The notes beneath the pieces are model-generated. The model was not told where the DNA came from, ran no database searches, and saw only the letters and a list, made by a program, of their open reading frames with translations. The translations under genes and the position numbers were made by a program. Below, piece after piece: positions 1 through 8,693 of a stretch of 64,000 nucleotides of DNA. The DNA is from Alkalicoccobacillus murimartini (lineage in GTDB: Bacteria; Bacillota; Bacilli; Bacillales; Bacillaceae_D), in contig NZ_JAUSUA010000002.1 of NCBI RefSeq assembly GCF_030813245.1, forward strand, positions 434,001 to 498,000, read 5' to 3'. Numbering within the stretch: position 1 is the first letter of the stretch; each line of letters starts with the position of its first letter.

Positions 1-1098
1 TTTATTAAAACGTGAGCCTAGTTGCCCTAATTCATCATCTGAGCGAACCCGTACCTGAGCCGAAAAATCACCGTCTTCCAATCGCCTCGTCTCCCGAGTT
101 AGTTCAGTAATAGGTTTAATTATGGTGAGCATAAATCCAACAAATGCGATGAGACCAATAACCCCTGCGACAATCATAATAATTTGCATCGTTTTACGAA
201 TCCCAGTAAATTCGTCTAATATATAATCCTCACTCACTGTTGAGACAAGGTACAGATCTCGACCCTCAACCTTCCGAGTGACAGCGTAATAAGCATCTCC
301 ATTTTCTTCATCATATTGAAAGGGCCCCGCCTTATCCTGCATTTGCTGGACCACATAGTCATTTGGATAAGATTCTCCAACCAACTGATGATCTTGATGT
401 GAAAGGACTCGCCCATCCTTCTGTAGCAAAACCGTTTCATCATTCGGATTCAGATACCCATTTGTCATATAGGAATATAACTCTCGTTCATCTAAACGAA
501 TGCGCACCTGGCCAATTGGTTCCGTAATATCAAATAGATTATTTATCTCACGGAAAAGGGAAATCATCTGGTAGTCTTCTGGAACCCAGCCTTCACTCTC
601 CATGGCATACGGATCTGTCCATACGATCTTTCCATGTGCATCCTCTGCTTGTTCCTCCCAAAGTAATTCATCCCCACTGATTCGTTCACCTAAATGAAGC
701 TGTGTTCCATTAATCCCTTCAACCTGAGCTGAATGAACATAGCTTTTGTTGTTCAGATGAAAGGTAAAAAAGCCTCGAATATGATCCTGGAGTCGTTGCA
801 TTTCCTCGGGATCACTTCCCTCATGATCAACAGGTAACGTCATATATTGACGGAACTCTTCACTATAAATGATGTAGCTAGACAACTCTTCCATTCCATT
901 CATCACTTCAAGTAAATTGTGTTCAATATGCCGTAAATTCTGTTCGTTGCGCTCAATCACTTGCCTCTCCAAAATCGTATTTGACTGATAATACACAAGC
1001 AAACTAATCGTCGAAGCCGGAATCAAAATAAGCGATAATAAAATAAGAAATGACTTCCAACGCAAACTCCAATCGCGAAAAAACACCCACCTTTTCAT
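1..1098 (-). CDS. YesM-type sensor histidine kinase, N-terminal part (cut by window edge)
   Basis: The frame is open from an ATG at 1098 to the left window edge (366 codons seen). The product starts with a short basic tail and a membrane segment (about residues 14-34), continues with a roughly 250-residue extracellular sensor region of dCache type, then a second membrane segment and the start of a HAMP linker (ITELTRETRRLEDGDF). The kinase domain lies outside the window. This layout is that of YesM-family kinases, which sense extracellular sugars and pair with AraC-type response regulators. The gene follows a sugar-binding lipoprotein on the same strand but a terminator separates them. An AAAGGAC sequence about 11 nt before the ATG can serve as ribosome binding site. 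The ligand cannot be named. Confidence 0.8.
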   Translation of the reverse strand, partial: MKRWVFFRDWSLRWKSFLILLSLILIPASTISLLVYYQSNTILERQVIERNEQNLRHIEHNLLEVMNGMEELSSYIIYSEEFRQYMTLPVDHEGSDPEEMQRLQDHIRGFFTFHLNNKSYVHSAQVEGINGTQLHLGERISGDELLWEEQAEDAHGKIVWTDPYAMESEGWVPEDYQMISLFREINNLFDITEPIGQVRIRLDERELYSYMTNGYLNPNDETVLLQKDGRVLSHQDHQLVGESYPNDYVVQQMQDKAGPFQYDEENGDAYYAVTRKVEGRDLYLVSTVSEDYILDEFTGIRKTMQIIMIVAGVIGLIAFVGFMLTIIKPITELTRETRRLEDGDFSAQVRVRSDDELGQLGSRFNK

Positions 1099-1130
1099 CG
1101 TAAGCGACAGTCCTTTTACAATAAGTAGTT

Positions 1131-1176
1131 AAAAAAAGCAGCGCGATTCTATGAAAGAATGCCCTGCTCTTTTTTA
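1131..1176 (-). terminator. Intrinsic terminator after the solute-binding protein gene
   Basis: On the minus strand AAAAAGAGCAG pairs with CTGCTTTTTTT, with an inner ATTCT/AGAAT stem, and ends in a T-run. It lies between the binding-protein stop and the kinase start. Confidence 0.7.
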
Positions 1177-1188
1177 TCTACTATAGCA

Positions 1189-2472
1189 TCATTGTGTGTT
1201 TACAGCATTTTGAATATTTTGTGCAGCTTCCTCAGGTGTTGAGCGACCAATTGTTATGGCTTGAAGCTCATTCTGAAGCACGTTGTTAACGGCTTGAGGG
1301 AGGACCGCATCATATACAGGAGCTGGTGGAGCTTGTTGTGAGAGCTCTAGCATATCAAGGAACAATGGCTCAAGATCTGCATCACTAGGCATTTCCACAT
1401 CAGCAGCTACCACTCGATTGACCCCAATTAACTCTTGGTAGAAGTCCTCATTAAACATCCACTTTAAAAAGGTTTCTCCTGCTTCTCGTTTTTCACCTTC
1501 TAAGTCGGCATTTAAAGACCACGCATTTCCATATACAGTTGAAATGGTTCCAGTATCCCCTAGAGGGAATGGGGCAATTCCTACATTCATATCATCAGGC
1601 TTATTGGTTAGAATGCTAATCGCACCCCAGTTCCCATCAATCACCATGGCCGAACGCTCTTGGAGGAAGTACTCAATCATCTGATTATCATCAATGGTGT
1701 TCAAATCTTCATTAAATGCACCAATGTCTACTAGCTCATCAATCACACCAAGCGCCTCAACAAAGTCATCATCTGTAAAAGCACGCTCTCCTTCAAGAAC
1801 TTGAGCGATAAAATCGTTGCCTGTAAAACGATCAGCAATGGTTGAGATATACACAGATTGAAGCACCCACGAAGCCGAATTTCCTAGAGCAATCGGAGTT
1901 GTATCCTCAGCCTTTAGATCTTCAATAAGCTCCTTAAACTCATCATACGTTTGCGGGAACTCCTCATAACCCAGATCATTTAACATATCAACATTATAAT
2001 AGACGAAGCTCGTTGGATTCTGTACAGAAGGAATGGCATACGTTTCTCCATCAAACGAAAAATCAGCAATCGCATCTTCATTTAAAAGTCCGTTATCCGT
2101 CCAGTTATCTAAAATATTATTAATCGATCCGACTGCCCCACCATCTACAAGTGGCTGCAATTCCGTACCCGGCCACACTTGAAAAATATCCGGAAGTTGC
2201 CCACCCGCCGCCTGTGTATTCAAGCGCGTCCGATAATCCGCGTGAGGCGTAGTCTCTATATTTAGCTGAATATCATCATGCTCTTCATTAAACTGTTCCA
2301 CACGATCCATCGTTAACTTAAAATCATCCCGATCCGGGTTAGCCGATGCCCAAAAGCTCAGCTCCACCACATCATCACTGTTGGACCCACCCGTTTCTTC
2401 CGAGTTCCCACCACATGCAGCAAGTAGAGCCGACATACTAATCACGGCACCTGTATAGATATATCTCTTCAA
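1189..2472 (-). CDS. Extracellular solute-binding lipoprotein, carbohydrate ABC transporter (CUT1 family)
   Basis: This is the substrate receptor of a sugar ABC importer, anchored outside the membrane. The N-terminus has a signal peptide ending in a lipobox (ALLAACGG). The body matches family 1 extracellular binding proteins: a hinge region near SFWASANPDRDD, a conserved VYGNAWSLNAD stretch, and about 427 residues, normal for the family. I choose the TTG start at 2472 because AAAGGGGGG lies 7 nt before it; a TTG 11 codons upstream has no such site and overlaps a CcpA operator. No permease genes are next to it in the window; the neighbour is a YesM-type kinase, which suggests a sugar-sensing role or a split transporter. 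The sugar is unknown. Confidence 0.85.
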   Translation of the reverse strand: MKRYIYTGAVISMSALLAACGGNSEETGGSNSDDVVELSFWASANPDRDDFKLTMDRVEQFNEEHDDIQLNIETTPHADYRTRLNTQAAGGQLPDIFQVWPGTELQPLVDGGAVGSINNILDNWTDNGLLNEDAIADFSFDGETYAIPSVQNPTSFVYYNVDMLNDLGYEEFPQTYDEFKELIEDLKAEDTTPIALGNSASWVLQSVYISTIADRFTGNDFIAQVLEGERAFTDDDFVEALGVIDELVDIGAFNEDLNTIDDNQMIEYFLQERSAMVIDGNWGAISILTNKPDDMNVGIAPFPLGDTGTISTVYGNAWSLNADLEGEKREAGETFLKWMFNEDFYQELIGVNRVVAADVEMPSDADLEPLFLDMLELSQQAPPAPVYDAVLPQAVNNVLQNELQAITIGRSTPEEAAQNIQNAVNTQ

Positions 2473-2490
2473 ACTAAATCCCCCCTTTAA

Positions 2491-2504
2491 TGAAATCGCT
2501 TTCA
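2491..2504 (-). promoter_or_regulatory. CcpA operator (cre)
   Basis: The minus strand reads TGAAAGCGATTTCA, which fits every position of the cre consensus TGWAANCGNTNWCA. It lies just upstream of the ribosome binding site of the binding-protein gene, so bound CcpA would block elongating polymerase when glucose is present. A TATAAT-like -10 lies upstream near 2529-2534. Confidence 0.8.
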
Positions 2505-2632
2505 AAAATTAGTATGACAGATTTTCCTATTATAAAAAGACTAAAAAGTTAATATTATATCTGATAATTTATTGAGTGTTGCGGGGACAGGGGTGAGATG
2601 AAGCTTTGTGTTGGTGGGAGGTGGCTCGGGTT

Positions 2633-2715
2633 TTGAGCGTTTGGGCGGTCTACGCGCACTTGGCTCGTTTTGTTGAGCATTCTACAGTTTTTCGCGCATC
2701 CTCCAACCTCCCGCA
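2633..2715. repeat. Phased intergenic array, TTGAGCA / CGCGCA core
   Basis: The core GCA (once GCG), preceded by TTGA or CGC, starts at 2637, 2656, 2677, 2696 and 2713, i.e. steps of 19, 21, 19 and 17 bp. It uses the same core as the longer array at 3221-3392. The rest of the gap 2473-2767 is G/T-rich sequence without a convincing gene. Confidence 0.6.
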
Positions 2716-2724
2716 CACCTCCCA

Positions 2725-2758
2725 CAAAAAAACACCTCCAATCCATCGATCGGAGGTG
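2725..2758 (-). terminator. Intrinsic terminator
   Basis: On the minus strand CACCTCC and GGAGGTG form a 7-bp stem followed by eight T. It sits just downstream of the small reading frame at 2768-2890 and supports that frame being a separate transcription unit. Confidence 0.75.
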
Positions 2759-2767
2759 CCCTTTCTT

Positions 2768-2890
2768 CTATAGATCTTCAATATCTGTCTCATTTGTTTC
2801 AATTAATTCTGAGATTTGCCAGAGGTTCTCGTCTTCGTTGTAGATAACTGTACAGTTTCCGCATACTTCATACAAAAGAATGATAGGCAC
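2768..2890 (-). CDS. Small acidic hypothetical protein, about 40 residues
   Basis: The frame from GTG at 2890 to TAG encodes a peptide with the core YEVCGNCTVIYNEDENLWQ and an acidic tail ETNETDIEDL. It lies between two intrinsic terminators, so it would need its own promoter. No good ribosome binding site precedes the GTG, because an 11-T terminator tract is directly upstream. It could be a genuine short gene or the end of a decayed one. I do not recognise the family; the CxxC pair and Trp are unusual for random sequence. Confidence 0.35.
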   Translation of the reverse strand: MPIILLYEVCGNCTVIYNEDENLWQISELIETNETDIEDL

Positions 2891-2892
2891 AC

Positions 2893-2926
2893 AAAAAAAA
2901 AAACAACCACCTCATCATGATGGTTG
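2893..2926 (-). terminator. Intrinsic terminator of the small membrane protein gene
   Basis: On the minus strand CAACCA and TGGTTG pair around a short loop and are followed by eleven T residues (2893-2903). Confidence 0.75.
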
Positions 2927-2935
2927 CATCCTACT

Positions 2936-3130
2936 TTATGAATAGTGATGGTTCTTCTCCTCTTTCTTCGCCTCAAACACCTTATAGATCATCATTAGTA
3001 TAAATGCTGAAATCATACTAAACCTCACGGCAGGCTGACCATAGAATGTAAGCACATCAACAAATTCTAATCCTGCAATGATGGAGAAAACAATGACTAA
3101 GAAGAGGCGAAAGGTTTTCATCCGGCTCAT
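2936..3130 (-). CDS. Small two-helix membrane protein of unknown function
   Basis: The 64-residue product has a short basic N-terminus, two hydrophobic segments (about 7-24 and 35-50) and a charged C-terminus (KVFEAKKEEKNHHYS). I choose the ATG at 3130 because GGAGGGTG lies 5-7 nt before it; an ATG five codons upstream overlaps that site. It is followed by a terminator and has no obvious operon partner. I do not recognise a family. Confidence 0.6.
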   Translation of the reverse strand: MSRMKTFRLFLVIVFSIIAGLEFVDVLTFYGQPAVRFSMISAFILMMIYKVFEAKKEEKNHHYS

Positions 3131-3220
3131 ATATACACCCTCCATCTCGTTATACTTTTAGAATACCCGGATGAGAGATGGAGAAACATGGATGTGCTGA
3201 CAGCGGCGACACTTTATACT

Positions 3221-3392
3221 TTTTGAGCATAACTCGATCATTTTCGCGCATTCCATGGCTTTTTGAGCATCGCACCCTCTTTTCCGCGCACAGGGCACGT
3301 GTTTTTGAGCATTCCAGACGTTTTTGAGCATCGACCTTTAATTTTTGAGCACTGACTCCATTTTTTCGCGCATTGTCTCTGCATTCCCACTC
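3221..3392. repeat. Phased intergenic array, TTTTGAGCA / TTTTCGCGCA core
   Basis: Eight copies of a core ending in GCA start at 3227, 3248, 3267, 3288, 3309, 3328, 3349 and 3370. Steps are 21, 19, 21, 21, 19, 21 and 21 bp. Two core versions (TTTTTGAGCA and TTTTCGCGCA) alternate irregularly and the spacers are unrelated. It fills most of the gap between two divergent genes and leaves about 80 bp for the map promoter. Confidence 0.75.
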
Positions 3393-3495
3393 CTTTCATT
3401 TCCTCAACACGAACTTTCAGCATGTGAGCACACTGAGGTTGTCAAAATGATATACTACCAATAGTAGAGCAAGAGCATATAGAGCTTGGAAGTGA

Positions 3496-4245
<750 letters not shown>

Positions 4246-4250
4246 CGTAC

Positions 4251-4286
4251 AAAGTGGACATCTACATTGGGATGTCCACTTTTTTA
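4251..4286. terminator. Bidirectional terminator between map and phnE
   Basis: AAAGTGGACATC and GATGTCCACTTTTT form a perfect 12-bp stem with T-runs on both strands, serving the convergent map (+) and phosphonate operon (-). Confidence 0.9.
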
Positions 4287-4290
4287 TGGG

Positions 4291-5136
4291 TTAACTCGCC
4301 TTCGTTGGAAAGTACCTTCTCTTTAATCGTGTTGATGTCACTTCAAGTAGGACAGCGACAATTAAGACTGCATAGGTGATGAAGCCAACTTCTCTTAGGT
4401 CAAAGTAGAACCCGGAGGCCATAAATAATTCAAAGCCAATACCTCCTGCTCCTGCTGCGGCTCCCATGGCTACTGCGACGGAGAAGTTAATTTCAAATCG
4501 CAGAAAGGTCCAGGAAAGCAGGTAGGTGAAGGTTGAGGGGAGAACGGCGTGGGTGACGGTTTGCCACCAGCCGGCTCCTGTTGCACGAAGCGCTTCAATC
4601 ATACCTTTGTCCACTTCTTCAAAGGACTCAGAGAATACTTTTACTAAGTAAGCGATGGAGTGGAACAGCATACCGAGAATGGCTGCAGCACTTCCGAGAC
4701 CGGCAGCAATCGCAAAGATCAGCACCCAGAGGACGGTTGGAACCGCTCGGATAAAAGCAACAAAGATTTTAATCGATTTGGCTACCCAACCGATGGATAA
4801 ATTTTCTGCGGACCATAAGGCAAGAAATAGCGCAATGACGGCTCCAATGATTGTGGCTAACATGGCGAGAGCTAGGGTCACCCCAACTTGGTAGATGGCA
4901 TGCGACAAGTCAAAGTGACTCAGTCCCGGTTGTAAAAACATGGTTTGCAGATTGCTTGTTGTTTCAGTAATGGCTCGAACCAGCTCAAAGCCTCTATAGT
5001 CAAAAAAGAAAAAGGCAGCGATCGTTAATATGCCTAGAACAACAACCGTTCCATTTAATGAGCGATCCACTTTATTTCCGGCACGAATATTAATTTTCCC
5101 CGAACGTGTTCGTTTGGCATAATCGTATACTGTCAT
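4291..5136 (-). CDS. phnE: Phosphonate ABC transporter permease, second copy
   Basis: This is the last gene of the phosphonate operon. The 281-residue protein has about six membrane segments and the cytoplasmic ABC-coupling loop EALRATGAGWWQTVTHAVLP typical of PhnE. Its start overlaps the stop of the preceding permease by 4 nt, so the two permeases are translationally coupled and probably form a heterodimeric channel with PhnC and PhnD. It ends just before a strong terminator. Confidence 0.9.
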   Translation of the reverse strand: MTVYDYAKRTRSGKINIRAGNKVDRSLNGTVVVLGILTIAAFFFFDYRGFELVRAITETTSNLQTMFLQPGLSHFDLSHAIYQVGVTLALAMLATIIGAVIALFLALWSAENLSIGWVAKSIKIFVAFIRAVPTVLWVLIFAIAAGLGSAAAILGMLFHSIAYLVKVFSESFEEVDKGMIEALRATGAGWWQTVTHAVLPSTFTYLLSWTFLRFEINFSVAVAMGAAAGAGGIGFELFMASGFYFDLREVGFITYAVLIVAVLLEVTSTRLKRRYFPTKAS

Positions 5137-5918
5137 ATAATAACCTTCCTTATACGATTTGAGGTGAGTTCAATACATATAACGGTTATAACAATAAGCA
5201 TGGTTATTAACGTAACCGTATGATAATCACGCATTTTATAATATAGATCAAACGAATAGCCGATTCCTGTACCGGTTAGGAGTCCAACTAAGGTGGCACT
5301 TCTAATATTTGTTTCAATCATAAACAATACCCAGCTGACCATTTGAGGCATTGTCTGAGGCATCACTGCTTTACCAACGATCTGAAAGAATGTGGAGCCT
5401 GTTGCTGTTAAGGCTTCATAGGCGCTTAATCCCGCTTCATCAATTACTTCAATAAAAGCTCGAGTTAAAAGGCCAACAGTTCCAATAAATAGTGCAAGAA
5501 ATCCTGTTAACGAATTTTGACCAAAGGAAAGTAATAGGATAAGTGCCCATGCCACAATAGGAATATTCCTTGCAACAGAAGCAATAAATCGAGCAAACGC
5601 GCCAATCACACTGTTCTTCGAGGTTGTATTGGACCCTGCAAGCCCTAAAAAAAAGGACAAGATCGCAGCGAGCGTCGTTGCCGCGATCGACATGAGGATC
5701 GTCTCAATGAGTCGATCCATAATTCCAGGTAGTCTATCAAACGTGTCTGCTGTGATCCACAAATTTTCTGCCATCCATATGAATGCAGCTGGAATGGTTG
5801 TGATTCCTTCAATAAAATTAAAGGCAGTTAAGTGAGCTGAGAACCAAGTAATTCCTACGACGATGATAAAGAATCCAAGGCTTTTCCACTTTCGCCTGTT
5901 AAATTGTTTCTCGTTCAA
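5133..5918 (-). CDS. phnE: Phosphonate ABC transporter permease, first copy
   Basis: The 261-residue inner-membrane permease has the PhnE coupling loop (EALTATGSTFFQIVGKAVMP) and repeated hydrophobic segments. It starts with TTG at 5918, 12 nt after the phnC stop. It is only distantly similar to the adjoining second permease, which fits a heterodimer rather than a recent duplication. Confidence 0.9.
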   Translation of the reverse strand: MNEKQFNRRKWKSLGFFIIVVGITWFSAHLTAFNFIEGITTIPAAFIWMAENLWITADTFDRLPGIMDRLIETILMSIAATTLAAILSFFLGLAGSNTTSKNSVIGAFARFIASVARNIPIVAWALILLLSFGQNSLTGFLALFIGTVGLLTRAFIEVIDEAGLSAYEALTATGSTFFQIVGKAVMPQTMPQMVSWVLFMIETNIRSATLVGLLTGTGIGYSFDLYYKMRDYHTVTLITMLIVITVICIELTSNRIRKVII

Positions 5919-5930
5919 ATCAACACGCCC

Positions 5931-6695
5931 TTACCCTGTTATTAACTCTTTTGTATCCATTCCGTATACATCACGGATGAAGCTTTGCGTTAATTGAACG
6001 GCCGAGCCCTCAAATACAAGCTTGCCACTATTTAACCCAATCACACGATCAGAGTAAGATTGTGCAACATCTACCTGGTGTAGATTGACGATGCATGTAA
6101 TGCCCATTTCTTCCGTAATCGATTTTAGATAATCCATGATCACTTTTGATGAATGGGGATCGAGTGAAGCGATTGGTTCATCACACAGAATTAATTTAGG
6201 ATTCTGAATGAGCGCACGACAAATGCCTACACGCTGTTGCTGCCCACCACTTAGCTGATCACAACGCTTATACGCATGTTCTTCAATCCCAAGCTTCTTT
6301 AATAAGAAGAAGGCACGCTCTTTCTCCTCCTCAGAGAAAAGACCAAGAATACCTTGTAACGTTGATTTGTAGCCAAAACGGCCATGAAGGACATTTTCAA
6401 TCACCGTTAGACGCGGCACTAGGTTGTAATGTTGGAACACCATTCCAATATCTGTCCGGACTTTTCTTAATTCGTTACGCTTTAAGTCGCGTATATTTTT
6501 TTTGTCAAACGTAATGTCACCTGCGTCCGCTTCTATTAAGCGATTAAGGCAGCGGAGAAGTGTTGACTTCCCCGCTCCAGATGGTCCGATGATCGACAAG
6601 AACTCTCCAGCCTCCGCATGAAAGTGTATATCTTGTAAGACGGTTACATTAGCCTGATACGATTTGGTTAGGCCTTGTACCTCGAGTAGAGCCAT
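5931..6695 (-). CDS. phnC: Phosphonate ABC transporter ATP-binding protein
   Basis: This is the ATPase of the phosphonate importer. It shows Walker A (GPSGAGKST), the Q-loop (MVFQHYNLVPRLTV), the signature LSGGQQQRVGICRAL, Walker B (LILCDEPIASLD) and the switch His (NLHQVD). The stretch NVLHGRFGYKSTLQGILGLF is typical of PhnC. It has a good ribosome binding site (AAGGAGTG) and lies between phnD and the permeases. Confidence 0.93.
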   Translation of the reverse strand: MALLEVQGLTKSYQANVTVLQDIHFHAEAGEFLSIIGPSGAGKSTLLRCLNRLIEADAGDITFDKKNIRDLKRNELRKVRTDIGMVFQHYNLVPRLTVIENVLHGRFGYKSTLQGILGLFSEEEKERAFFLLKKLGIEEHAYKRCDQLSGGQQQRVGICRALIQNPKLILCDEPIASLDPHSSKVIMDYLKSITEEMGITCIVNLHQVDVAQSYSDRVIGLNSGKLVFEGSAVQLTQSFIRDVYGMDTKELITG

Positions 6696-6714
6696 CGAAC
6701 CTCACTCCTTTTAA

Positions 6715-7755
6715 CTAGTTTGATAGTTCGCGAATCGGATTAAACCAATCATCGTCTACAGGGGCAAATCGTTCATTCTCAGATTTGAAAAATAACGCGG
6801 ATTCTTCCGAGTCTTCAGGAACAAAAATCTCTTCATTCTCAGCCACTTCATCTGAGGCAAAATGGTCTTGTATTTCTTTGAACACATCTTCTCCGAGTAA
6901 GTCAATGTTTCCGACAAATGGAGCATTTAATACTGGTGTTACACTAATAAGGACAAACTCACTGCCTGTTACCGTATTAAACGGTTCAGCCGCATCATCT
7001 TTCACTTTATAAATAGATCCAGGGCGATTTTCTTCCCCTTCAACAAGCTCTACATAATTCTCTACGCATGTATCACAAAATGCTGCAACATCCGCATTTC
7101 CATTTAATACGTTCACAGCTGACCCTTGATGGGAGTTACCGAACAGAACTTGAGAGAAAAGTGGACCACCTTCCATCAGGCTCTCCTCATCCAGATCCTC
7201 ATCTTCAAAATGCGAGATAATACCTGATGCTGGCACTTTAAATCCAGACGTTGAGCTATTCGAGACAAAAGACATCGTTTTATCTGCGATCTCATCTAGG
7301 TTATAGTCGTCTCCATCTTTGTAGATATCTTCATCATCAAGATTCACAGCAAGCCAGCTATAATAAACGGCGTCATCCAATGTACCCGATGCACCTGACT
7401 GCACAAAAAGTGGCTGAATCGCGTCATTACTGTTGTTTGCTTCTATGTACCCTTGGGCGCCCATAAATGCTAGTTCCGCATTATCATTTACTAGAGTCTC
7501 AATCGCAATGGCATAATCGGTTGTTAACTGATGATTCACTTCTCGACCTGTCGCTTCTTCAATAATTGCACCGATGGCGTCACGTGACGAGGTCATATCT
7601 TGTCCAGATTCGTTCGGGTACCATACGAAATTAATTTCTTCATCCGAAGAACCGTTCGCCTCCGCTGACGCACCTCCTTCACTATTATCCGAGCAAGCAG
7701 CCAATCCCATCATCAATAAAGCTACTGAAGCTAAACCAAAGCGTTTTCTTAACAC
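6715..7755 (-). CDS. phnD: Phosphonate-binding lipoprotein
   Basis: The receptor of the importer has a signal peptide with lipobox (MMGLAACS) and family stretches such as FVWYPNESGQD, ELAFMGAQGYIEA and GNSHQGSAVNVLNGNADVAAFCDTCV (start of the motif GNSHQGSAVNVL). It starts with GTG at 7755, preceded by GAGGGG. A 113-nt gap to the upstream gene is the largest inside the operon, so an extra promoter here is possible; I see no clear one. Confidence 0.9.
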   Translation of the reverse strand: MLRKRFGLASVALLMMGLAACSDNSEGGASAEANGSSDEEINFVWYPNESGQDMTSSRDAIGAIIEEATGREVNHQLTTDYAIAIETLVNDNAELAFMGAQGYIEANNSNDAIQPLFVQSGASGTLDDAVYYSWLAVNLDDEDIYKDGDDYNLDEIADKTMSFVSNSSTSGFKVPASGIISHFEDEDLDEESLMEGGPLFSQVLFGNSHQGSAVNVLNGNADVAAFCDTCVENYVELVEGEENRPGSIYKVKDDAAEPFNTVTGSEFVLISVTPVLNAPFVGNIDLLGEDVFKEIQDHFASDEVAENEEIFVPEDSEESALFFKSENERFAPVDDDWFNPIRELSN

Positions 7756-7868
7756 GTTTCATCCACCCCTCAAAAGTTATCACACGATTGCCTTATGGCT
7801 ATTTCATTTAACCATAATTCCCTTGAATATGATGAACATTTACATTATTACCAAAATTCTTTCATCTT

Positions 7869-8693
7869 TTATTTACAATGTTGAAATAATCGGTCATGTT
7901 TCGACAGAATCTTCGGCTGAGACCCGATTATGACTGGCGTACCAAATTGCCCATGATAATCAGAGCCTCCCGTTACGAACAGGTTATAGTCATGCGCCAA
8001 TCTCTCAACCTTGCTGTGATCATCCGCTTGATGATCAGGATGGTTTCGTTCAATTCCATCTAGGCCGACTTCCAGTAACTCTGGAATCAGGTTATACGAA
8101 TTTAGTTGACCAGGATGAGCAATAACCGCCAGTCCTCCATCCTGTTTAATCGCACGCACAGCATCATAGACATCGGCATAGACAATGTCTCCAGAAGCCG
8201 GTCCGTCACCTTTAAATAGGGAACGATATAGACTTTGATACGTCTCTGACGAATATGGGGCGTCAGTTAGCTGCTTCATAATATGTTGCTTATAAATAGT
8301 GCTGCTAGGTTTGGCTGTATCTATCACCTGTGACTTATCCATGTGATAACCATGAGCATTTAGTTGATCAATTTGCCATAACGAATGGGTGTGTCTACGG
8401 TGTAGAATCGCTTGGCATAATTCAGTAAGGTATCGTGCTTGCGTGTCATAACCGTACCCTAATACATGAACTTTTCGGTTCCGTTTAAAATCATAGGCAG
8501 ATATTTCAATACCTGGGATGATATGAATGCCAACCTTCTGCCCTTGTTCCATCGCCTCAGGCAGACTGGTCACCGTGTCATGATCAACGAAGCTCAAATG
8601 GGTGACGTTTTGGTGCTTCGCTTGTTTAATCACCTCTTCCACAGAGTCTGATCCATCAGAATAATGACTATGCACATGCAAATCCGCCTTCAT
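7869..8693 (-). CDS. PHP-domain phosphoesterase, probable PhnP substitute (PhnPP-like)
   Basis: The 274-residue protein is a PHP-family hydrolase: HVHSHYSDGS at the N-terminus, FVDHDT, PGIEIS, VIAHPGQ, a later NHPDHQ and GGSDYHG supply the metal ligands. It sits inside the C-P lyase operon, overlapping phnL by 4 nt, where other operons have phnP (metallo-beta-lactamase fold). PHP enzymes called PhnPP are known to open the 5-phosphoribosyl 1,2-cyclic phosphate made by C-P lyase and to go on to ribose 5-phosphate. No phnP or phnN is present in the operon. The family call is firm; the specific substrate is inferred from position. Confidence 0.75.
   Translation of the reverse strand: MKADLHVHSHYSDGSDSVEEVIKQAKHQNVTHLSFVDHDTVTSLPEAMEQGQKVGIHIIPGIEISAYDFKRNRKVHVLGYGYDTQARYLTELCQAILHRRHTHSLWQIDQLNAHGYHMDKSQVIDTAKPSSTIYKQHIMKQLTDAPYSSETYQSLYRSLFKGDGPASGDIVYADVYDAVRAIKQDGGLAVIAHPGQLNSYNLIPELLEVGLDGIERNHPDHQADDHSKVERLAHDYNLFVTGGSDYHGQFGTPVIIGSQPKILSKHDRLFQHCK

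Noticed and set aside
3221-3392. Short CRISPR-like array
   Set aside because: Core is only 6-10 bp, period 19-21 bp, spacers too short, and no cas genes in the window.
4655-4894. Plus-strand frame opposite phnE
   Set aside because: Antisense to a well-supported permease, no ribosome site.
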